Of a DNA stretch of 5,088 nucleotides, positions 1 to 5,088 are shown one piece after another. The stretch covers positions 1-5,088 of the forward strand of contig JALSQC010000359.1 of the NCBI GenBank assembly GCA_026985625.1, given 5' to 3'. Every line of letters starts with the position of its first letter. The first letter of the stretch is position 1. Source of the DNA: Bacteroidales bacterium (GTDB lineage Bacteria; Bacteroidota; Bacteroidia; Bacteroidales; JAFGXI01). The position numbers and the translations under genes were made by a program. Below the pieces are notes generated by a model. The model made no database searches. It was not told the DNA's origin and was given only the letters and a program-made list of their open reading frames with translations.

Positions 1-1030
1 TAATTTCTTGTATGTTTCCGTCCATTATCGATGGTAAATTATATAATGTAAGATTTATTCTGTGGTCGGTTACTCTGCCTTGAGGCCAGTTATATGTTCT
101 AATTTTTGCCGAGCGGTCGCCTGTTGATACCATTGTTTTTCTTTTAGATGATATTTTATCGAGGTATTTTTGATATTCGAGATTATATAGTCTTGTTCGC
201 AATTCTTTCATTGCTTTATCGAGATTTTTTATTTGAGATTTTTGGTCTTGGCATGTAACAACAATACCTGTGGGTTCGTGTGTTAGTCTAATTGCCGAGT
301 ATGTAGTGTTAACCGATTGCCCTCCGGGTCCTGACGAGCAATAAGTATCTTTTCTTATGTCCGATTCTTTTAAATCTACATCAAATTCGTCGGCTTCGGG
401 CAAAACTGCAACCGATGCTGCTGATGTATGAACACGTCCTTGGGTTTCGGTTTGAGGAACGCGTTGAACGCGATGAACACCCGATTCGTATTTAAGTATT
501 CCGTAAACACCATCGCCTTCTATGCTCATTACTATTTCTTTGTATCCGCCTACTGTTCCTTCGGATATATTTGTAATTGATACTTTCCATTTTTTTTGTT
601 CGCAAAATTTTGTATACATTCGGTATAAATCGCCTGCAAAAATACTTGCTTCATCACCTCCTGTTCCTGCACGAATTTCCATAACTGCATTTTTGTCGTC
701 TTCGGGGTCTTTTGGTATTAACAGTAGTTTTATTTTTTCGCGCATTGGCTCTATTTTTTGCGATAGCTCGTCTAATTCTAATTTAGCCATTTCGCGTAGT
801 TCTTCGTCTTTTTCGGTTGATAGAATTTCTTTTGCAGAGTTAATGTTGCTTAATAAATTTTTGTATTCGTTGTATGATTCAATTACAGGTTCTAATGCTT
901 TATATTCTTTATTAAGTTTAACGTATCGTTTCATATCCGATATTATCTCGGGTTCGGTAATAAGTTTTGCTATTTCGTCGAAATGTTGTTTAACTCCTTC
1001 GAGTTTTGTAAGTATTAAATCTTTTTCCAT
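1..1030 (-). CDS. prfA: Peptide chain release factor 1 (RF1), C-terminus cut by window edge
   Basis: RF1 reads UAA and UAG stop codons in the ribosomal A site and triggers hydrolysis of the finished peptide from the P-site tRNA. My translation from ATG at 1030 gives 343 codons open to the edge. The N-terminal part (about 1-105) is charged and helical. The core begins with [12 protein letters not shown] (118-129). GVHRVQRVP (184-192) leads into the stop-codon recognition tripeptide P192-Q193-T194, the PxT form of RF1 rather than the SPF form of RF2. The catalytic GGQ is at 236-238, inside [12 protein letters not shown]. The C-terminal block [22 protein letters not shown] (two runs, 303-312 and 313-323) is typical of RF1. 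By comparison with family length (about 355-360), roughly 15-20 residues are missing beyond base 1. The start lies 3 nt after the purM stop and is preceded by an A/T-rich stretch with no Shine-Dalgarno sequence, so translational coupling to purM is plausible. RF2 is excluded by the PxT motif. Confidence 0.97.
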   Translation of the reverse strand, partial: MEKDLILTKLEGVKQHFDEIAKLITEPEIISDMKRYVKLNKEYKALEPVIESYNEYKNLLSNINSAKEILSTEKDEELREMAKLELDELSQKIEPMREKIKLLLIPKDPEDDKNAVMEIRAGTGGDEASIFAGDLYRMYTKFCEQKKWKVSITNISEGTVGGYKEIVMSIEGDGVYGILKYESGVHRVQRVPQTETQGRVHTSAASVAVLPEADEFDVDLKESDIRKDTYCSSGPGGQSVNTTYSAIRLTHEPTGIVVTCQDQKSQIKNLDKAMKELRTRLYNLEYQKYLDKISSKRKTMVSTGDRSAKIRTYNWPQGRVTDHRINLTLYNLPSIMDGNIQEI

Positions 1031-1033
1031 TTT

Positions 1034-2206
1034 TTAATTATAATTAAATTCTCCGTATTTTGATTTTATTGTTAATTTTTTTTCTGATGCTGTTTTACAA
1101 AATCCTATAATTTTTGCATCTACATTAAATTCTTTTGATATGTCAATAATTTCTTGAGCAAATTCTTTTGGTAAATATATCTCGAAACGGTGTCCCATGT
1201 TGAAAACTTTATACATTTCTTGCCAATCGGTATTCGATTCTTTTTGTATTAACTCAAAAAGAGGGGGAGTGTCAAACATATTATCTTTAATAATATGCAG
1301 GTTGTTAACAAAGTTTAATATTTTTGTTTGTGCTCCTCCCGAGCAATGTATCATTCCGTGTATATTTTTACGATATTTTTGTAGTATTTTTTTTATTATT
1401 GGAGCGTATGTTCTTGTTGGTGATAATATGAGTTTTCCAATATCTACCGGTAAATTTTTATATGTTTCGGTAAGTTTTCTACTTCCGGAGTATATTAAGT
1501 CTTCGGGAATGTTATTGTCATAGCTTTCGGGATATTTTTTTGCAAGATATTTATCAAAAACGTCGTGACGTGCCGATGTTAGACCGTTGCTTCCCATTCC
1601 TCCGTTATATTGGGTTTCGTAAGTTGCCTGTCCAAAAGATGACAATCCTACAATTACGTCGTTATTTTTTATTTTTTCGTTTGTAATTACATCGGAACGT
1701 TTCATTCGGCATGTTACTGTAGAGTCAACAATTATTGTCCTAACTAAGTCTCCAACATCTGCAGTTTCGCCTCCTGTTGAGTGAATATTTATGCCTAAGT
1801 TTCGTAATTTTTGCAAAAATTCTTCGGTTCCGTTTATTATTTCTGATATAACATTTCCGGGTATTAAATTTTTATTTCGTCCTATAGTTGACGATACTAA
1901 AATATTGTCGGTTGCTCCTACGCATAAAAGGTCGTCGATATTCATAACTATAGCATCTATTGCAATATTTTTCCATACCGATAAATCGTTTGTTTCTTTC
2001 CAATAGATATATGCAAGCGATGATTTTGTTCCTGCTCCGTCGGCATGCATTATATTACAAAATTCTTTATCGTTAGCTAAAATATCGGGTGTAATTTTGC
2101 AAAAAGCATTTTTATATAATCCTTTATCGATATTTTTTATTGCATTATGGACATCTTCTTTAGATGCTGAAACTCCACGTTTTGAATATCTGTTTTTTGT
2201 ATGCAT
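1034..2206 (-). CDS. purM: Phosphoribosylformylglycinamidine cyclo-ligase (AIR synthetase)
   Basis: PurM catalyses the ATP-dependent ring closure of FGAM to 5-aminoimidazole ribonucleotide (AIR), the fifth step of de novo purine synthesis, in the cytoplasm. The 390-residue product carries the PurM-fold landmarks in order: a short N-terminal segment RGVSASKEDVHNAI (10-23); the phosphate/ATP loop HADGAGTKSSLAY (54-66), matching the family DGxGTK motif; MNIDDLLCVGATDN (88-101), matching the NDL..GA motif; GGETADVGD (145-153), matching the GGETAEMPG motif; MGSNGLTSAR (204-213), matching the SNG motif; LSPTRTYAPII (261-271), matching the family PTR.Y motif; HCSGGAQTK (287-295); and FNMGHRFEIYL (335-345). 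It is longer than the roughly 345-residue enterobacterial enzyme and looks like the longer form found in Bacteroidota. ATG at 2206 is preceded by an A-rich leader (TTAAAAACAA) with no Shine-Dalgarno sequence. Its stop is 3 nt from prfA, so the two are probably one transcript. A terminator hairpin lies directly upstream. Confidence 0.96.
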   Translation of the reverse strand: MHTKNRYSKRGVSASKEDVHNAIKNIDKGLYKNAFCKITPDILANDKEFCNIMHADGAGTKSSLAYIYWKETNDLSVWKNIAIDAIVMNIDDLLCVGATDNILVSSTIGRNKNLIPGNVISEIINGTEEFLQKLRNLGINIHSTGGETADVGDLVRTIIVDSTVTCRMKRSDVITNEKIKNNDVIVGLSSFGQATYETQYNGGMGSNGLTSARHDVFDKYLAKKYPESYDNNIPEDLIYSGSRKLTETYKNLPVDIGKLILSPTRTYAPIIKKILQKYRKNIHGMIHCSGGAQTKILNFVNNLHIIKDNMFDTPPLFELIQKESNTDWQEMYKVFNMGHRFEIYLPKEFAQEIIDISKEFNVDAKIIGFCKTASEKKLTIKSKYGEFNYN

Positions 2207-2220
2207 TTGTTTTTAATATA

Positions 2221-2247
2221 AAAAAACGTTCCGATAACGGAACGTTT
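2221..2247 (-). terminator. Intrinsic terminator of the PorE-like gene
   Basis: On the minus strand a perfect 10-bp stem AAACGTTCCG / CGGAACGTTT closes a 4-nt TTAT loop (arms at 2247-2238 and 2233-2224). It runs straight into a T-tract of six T followed by TATATT. It starts 23 nt after the stop codon of the upstream gene, as expected for its terminator. The other strand also has a T-rich stretch after the same stem, so it could work in both directions, but no gene on the plus strand needs it. The hairpin lies within the 63-nt gap before purM and ends about 14-17 nt before the purM start codon. Confidence 0.87.
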
Positions 2248-2269
2248 AATTTTTTATGGTTTAATAAAT

Positions 2270-4309
2270 TTAATTATTATCTGTTGATGTAGAATCTGCC
2301 GGTGTATCGGTTTTTGGTTTTGGGACATAGTTGGTTGATAATACTTTGAATTCTGTTCTACGGTTAATTTGGTTTGCAACTTCTTGTTCCTCTACAGTAG
2401 CAAGCGATTTAATAAATTTTTCGTTAAGCACTTGTCCTTCGGGTAAGAAATGATAACGGGCAGCTTGTTTTTTAGTAACTTTTTTTGGCATCGATTCGCC
2501 ATAGCCTTTGGCTACTAATCTGTCGGCAGCAATGCCTTTTGATATCAAATAATCGACAACAGATTGTGCTCTTTTTTGTGATAGTTCCATATTGTCTTGG
2601 TCGCCTCCTCTAAAATCGGTATGCGAGCGTAATTCAATTGTAATGTTTGGATTTTCGTTAAGTGTTTCTACTAATTTATCTAATGATACCATTGATTCCG
2701 GTCGTAAATCCCATTTTGCCAAGTCGTAAAGTATATTTGGCAGTTCAATAGGTTTTTCTATTGGAGCCATATAAATATCAACTTTAAAATCTTTATCGGT
2801 TTCTATACCTTTGGTTGATGTGCTGCCTTTTCCGTTTAGGTATTTATCTACTTTGGTTTGTATTTGGTAATCGGTATTTGCTCCTAATTCAAATTTATAA
2901 GAACCATCTATCTCTGATATTGCTTCTTTTGTTTGTCCGTTACTGCCTTTAAGAGTAATTTTAACTCCTTTAAGAGGTTGTTCGGTTTTTTCGTCGTAAA
3001 TAATACCTGAAACTGTAAATTTTAAAGGTGGTAGATAAAATTCGTAAATATCATCGCTTCCTTTTCCTCCTTTACGACTAGATGTAAGAAAGCCTCTTTC
3101 TTTTTTGCCTTCGTATATTATTCCGAAATCGTCGGCTGATGAGTTAATAGGGTATTTTAAATTTGAAACGGTATATTTTCCTGTTTTTTTGTCTTTATCG
3201 GCTCTAAAAATATCTAAGCCTCCCATTCCTATATGATAGTCTGATGAGAAAAATAAAACTCCATCTTGGCGTACGTATGGAAAAACTTCGTTTCCCGGGG
3301 TATTAACTTCCGGACCTAAATTTACGGGGTCGCCAAATGGTTTTGTTTTTTTTGCTCGTTTCATCATCCAAATATCTTTTCCGCCGTATCCGCCGGGCAT
3401 ATTAGATGCAAAATATAGAGTTAGCTCGTCGGGAGATATTGCAGGGTGAGCCACTGATATACTGTCGCCTGCACCTTTTATTTTTATTTCGATTGCATCG
3501 CCCCAGTTAACTCCTCGTTTTGGAGCCATAAATATTTTACAGCCCATAATTTTTTTCTTATCTACGGAACATCTTGTAAAATATAAAGTATTTCCTTTGG
3601 TGTTTAGCGACGATGCTCCTTCGTCATCTGGCGTATTTACTGTTTCGCCGCCTACGGGAGTTGGAACACTCCATTTTCCTTTTCGGTCTTTTGTTGTTTG
3701 CCATAAGTCTGTAAAACCGTGTCCTGTAACTTTATGTATGTTTTTTCCTTTTGAGCCCGGACGGTCTGATGAGAAGTATAGTATTTTAAAGTCTTTTTTT
3801 GCATATACAGGACAAAAATCGCTGTATTTTGAGTTAAAAAATGCCATATCTTCTACTTTGTATCTTGTAGGTTTTGATTTCCATTTTGCTGATAATTCGC
3901 ATGATTGTACTCCAATTTTTCCACGAGGATCGTCAGGAACTAATTTTTGGTATTTTTTATATTGTATTACTGCATCGTCGAATTTATTATTCATTTTTAA
4001 AGCGTCGGCATAGTATAAAACAGCTAATGGGTCGGGATATTTAACCATAATTGTTTTTTTAAACCAAAGTTCTGCCGATTTAGATTCGTCTAATCCTCTA
4101 TAACACAAAGCTGTATGATAAATAATTTTTGCTTTGTTTACTTTGTTTGTTTCTTTTGCATAAGCTGCACGGTATAGGTCTATTGCTTCGGCAAACTGAC
4201 CGTATTTGAATGCTTCGTCAGCTTTTTTTTCTTCTTTTGTTTGTGCAAAAGCAGAATAATTAATTATTGTTGTTAATGTGATTAAAATAATTAGTTTTAA
4301 GATTCTCAT
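2270..4309 (-). CDS. PorE-like multidomain OmpA-family protein (TPR, propeller, CRD, peptidoglycan binding)
   Basis: This 679-residue exported protein has the domain order of PorE, a periplasmic component of the Bacteroidota type IX secretion system. Residues 1-22 form a signal peptide (MRIL-K, hydrophobic core, SAFA then Q) with no lipobox cysteine. TPR-like helical repeats span about 25-128. A WD40-like (PD40) propeller spans about 150-425, with repeated blade signatures such as LYFSSDRPGSKGKN (177-190), LYFASNMPGGYGGKDIW (298-314) and LFFSSDYHIGMGGLDIF (352-368). A carboxypeptidase-regulatory-like beta-sandwich spans about 431-514. The OmpA C-terminal domain spans about 520-660. In it D565 (HTDFRG) and R580 (LSQKRAQSV) sit 15 residues apart, as do the diaminopimelate-binding Asp/Arg pair in characterised OmpA domains. 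The tail 661-679 is rich in Thr, Ser and Asp. The leader is A/T-rich without a Shine-Dalgarno sequence. Bacteroidota carry several paralogues with this architecture, so orthology to porE is not proven and I give no symbol. A role anchoring an outer-membrane complex to peptidoglycan is inferred. Confidence 0.88.
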   Translation of the reverse strand: MRILKLIILITLTTIINYSAFAQTKEEKKADEAFKYGQFAEAIDLYRAAYAKETNKVNKAKIIYHTALCYRGLDESKSAELWFKKTIMVKYPDPLAVLYYADALKMNNKFDDAVIQYKKYQKLVPDDPRGKIGVQSCELSAKWKSKPTRYKVEDMAFFNSKYSDFCPVYAKKDFKILYFSSDRPGSKGKNIHKVTGHGFTDLWQTTKDRKGKWSVPTPVGGETVNTPDDEGASSLNTKGNTLYFTRCSVDKKKIMGCKIFMAPKRGVNWGDAIEIKIKGAGDSISVAHPAISPDELTLYFASNMPGGYGGKDIWMMKRAKKTKPFGDPVNLGPEVNTPGNEVFPYVRQDGVLFFSSDYHIGMGGLDIFRADKDKKTGKYTVSNLKYPINSSADDFGIIYEGKKERGFLTSSRKGGKGSDDIYEFYLPPLKFTVSGIIYDEKTEQPLKGVKITLKGSNGQTKEAISEIDGSYKFELGANTDYQIQTKVDKYLNGKGSTSTKGIETDKDFKVDIYMAPIEKPIELPNILYDLAKWDLRPESMVSLDKLVETLNENPNITIELRSHTDFRGGDQDNMELSQKRAQSVVDYLISKGIAADRLVAKGYGESMPKKVTKKQAARYHFLPEGQVLNEKFIKSLATVEEQEVANQINRRTEFKVLSTNYVPKPKTDTPADSTSTDNN

Positions 4310-4389
4310 GATAAATTTTGTTTATTTAATTCACTAGGTTGTAAAAGTAATATTTTTTTTAAAAAATAAAAAACTTATATTTTTTTTTA
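4310..4389 (-). promoter_or_regulatory. AT-rich spacer with possible weak promoter for the PorE-like gene
   Basis: This 80-nt gap is almost entirely A and T. On the minus strand TACTTTTA (4349-4342) resembles the Bacteroidota -7 element TAnnTTTG except for its last base, and lies 32 nt before the ATG at 4309. I see no TTG at the expected -33 position, and short A/T-rich matches arise easily in such sequence. Two A/T-only inverted repeats are present: TATTTTTT/AAAAAATA at 4351-4368, and ATAAAAAA/TTTTTTAT at 4366-4373 and 4383-4390. They contain no G-C pair, so I do not call a terminator. Whether the two flanking genes share a transcript cannot be decided from the sequence. Confidence 0.2.
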
Positions 4390-5088
4390 TTAAAAATAGT
4401 AGTAATTATTGGTTTTTCGTTTGCTTAACATTACATTAAATCCTATTTTTATTGAAAATAACATATCGGTTCTTTTTTGTGTTTCGGCAGTTCTTAAATA
4501 AAAGTCGAAACTTCGTCGGTTTTTTGTAAATGCTTGAGAAAATTCTAATCCTGCAAAGAAGTTAAATATTTGAGAGTTGCTATAGTGTATGTATCCTAAA
4601 AATTCGTTTGCTCCAAATCCGTTTGTTAATTTGTCGTAACCTTTACGGTAATCGCCAATAACCTCGGGTATGTTGTTGCCGTCGTTTTCGATATAAATTT
4701 TGTGTTGTAAAAAATATGGACCAAGGTAAAATAATATTCCCGAGTGGGTGTTTGATTCAAATTTTAAAGGTATTATTTTCCCAATATTAACAGATGTGGC
4801 AAAACCTCTTTCGGATAAGTGTATTATGCCGTATTCTCCGTCTTTATTTATTATTTGTCCCGAGTTTGTTTTTATGTTATTAAAAATATTTGTTGCTTCT
4901 GATGTTAGTTGGTTTCCGAATTTATAATCCCAAAAACCGTAAAATAACCAATTTTTTTTTGTTTTATACATTGTGCCAATACCTATTGACGAGTTTATTC
5001 CAAAACGTTGCGATAAGTTGCCTCCGGGTAGTTGTAGCGAATATGCTGCATTTATTGTAAATAAATTTGTTGTGTCGTTTTTTGTTTG
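4390..5088 (-). CDS. Outer-membrane beta-barrel protein, N-terminus cut by window edge
   Basis: The frame stays open to the last base, so 233 codons (232 checked upstream of the stop plus the TAA) are visible; the ATG at 4971 is an internal Met and not the likely start. The 39 residues before it (QTKNDTTNLF...GINSSIGIGT) continue the same barrel-like pattern. Alternating hydrophobic and polar strands run throughout, with aromatic residues at strand ends, for example NWLFYGFWDYKFG (46-58 of the visible part), GILFYLGPYFLQHKIYIEN and FNFFAGLEFSQAFTKNRRS. The protein ends in NNYYYF, with a terminal aromatic as expected of the beta-signal recognised by the BAM complex. The visible sequence begins with Gln, which often follows the signal-peptidase site in this phylum, so perhaps only the signal peptide is missing. 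It resembles a conserved Bacteroidota family of unknown function that I cannot name. It sits directly upstream of the PorE-like gene on the same strand, 80 nt away, so a shared envelope role is possible. A PorP/SprF-type or PorG-type identity is not supported by any motif I can see. Confidence 0.8.
   Translation of the reverse strand, partial: QTKNDTTNLFTINAAYSLQLPGGNLSQRFGINSSIGIGTMYKTKKNWLFYGFWDYKFGNQLTSEATNIFNNIKTNSGQIINKDGEYGIIHLSERGFATSVNIGKIIPLKFESNTHSGILFYLGPYFLQHKIYIENDGNNIPEVIGDYRKGYDKLTNGFGANEFLGYIHYSNSQIFNFFAGLEFSQAFTKNRRSFDFYLRTAETQKRTDMLFSIKIGFNVMLSKRKTNNYYYF

Noticed and set aside
522..1037. Open frame on the plus strand, 171 codons
   Set aside because: It is antisense to prfA, whose motifs are unmistakable; its product is Ser/Phe/Ile-rich, as expected from reading the complement of a coding frame.
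1033..1048. Perfect 16-nt palindrome TTTAATTATAATTAAA at the purM/prfA junction
   Set aside because: It consists only of A and T and is produced by the last purM codons (Phe-Asn-Tyr-Asn-stop); too weak to be a terminator and easily due to chance in this composition.
1197..1523. Open frame on the plus strand inside purM
   Set aside because: Antisense to well-conserved purM motifs, no recognisable domain and no separate promoter.
1791..2006. Short open frame on the plus strand inside purM
   Set aside because: Antisense shadow of the conserved N-terminal half of PurM.
2207..2269. A purine or other riboswitch in front of purM
   Set aside because: The gap is only 63 nt and is mostly taken up by a simple single hairpin; no multi-helix aptamer can fit.
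3597..4013. Open frame on the plus strand inside the PorE-like gene
   Set aside because: Antisense to the propeller region, Ser/Phe-rich composition, no domain features.
4351..4390. A/T-only inverted repeats after the barrel gene, considered as a terminator
   Set aside because: The stems have no G-C pair and would be unstable in RNA; homopolymer runs alone explain the symmetry.
4390..4971. Taking the ATG at 4971 as the real start of the barrel gene
   Set aside because: The same frame continues 39 codons upstream to the window edge with barrel-like residues, and there is no signal peptide at Met 4971.

Overview
The window is a low-GC (roughly one third G+C) piece of a Bacteroidota chromosome, probably Bacteroidales or a relative. 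The reasons are the roughly 390-residue Bacteroidota-type PurM, the TPR/beta-propeller/OmpA protein typical of this phylum, A-rich leaders without Shine-Dalgarno sequences before every visible start, and TAA as the only stop codon seen. All four genes lie on the minus strand, so the order of transcription runs from high to low coordinates.

Layout in transcription order: (1) 5088-4390, an outer-membrane beta-barrel protein cut at its N-terminus by the window edge; (2) a very AT-rich 80-nt spacer; (3) 4309-2270, a secreted 679-residue protein with TPR repeats, a WD40-like propeller, a carboxypeptidase-regulatory-like domain and an OmpA peptidoglycan-binding domain, the architecture of the type IX secretion protein PorE; (4) a strong intrinsic terminator at about 2247-2221; (5) 2206-1034, purM (AIR synthetase of purine biosynthesis); (6) after only 3 nt, 1030-1, prfA (peptide chain release factor 1), cut near its C-terminus by the window edge.

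The window therefore joins two units. The upstream pair is a cell-envelope module: one outer-membrane barrel and one periplasmic protein with a peptidoglycan-binding domain. The downstream pair, purM-prfA, is a tightly packed housekeeping unit. The hairpin terminator between them ends about 14 nt before the purM start codon, so how purM is transcribed is the main open regulatory question.

I see no mobile element, CRISPR array, tRNA, rRNA, riboswitch or defence system, and no gene-free stretch longer than 80 nt. I do not see an undescribed biological system here; the findings are modest leads.
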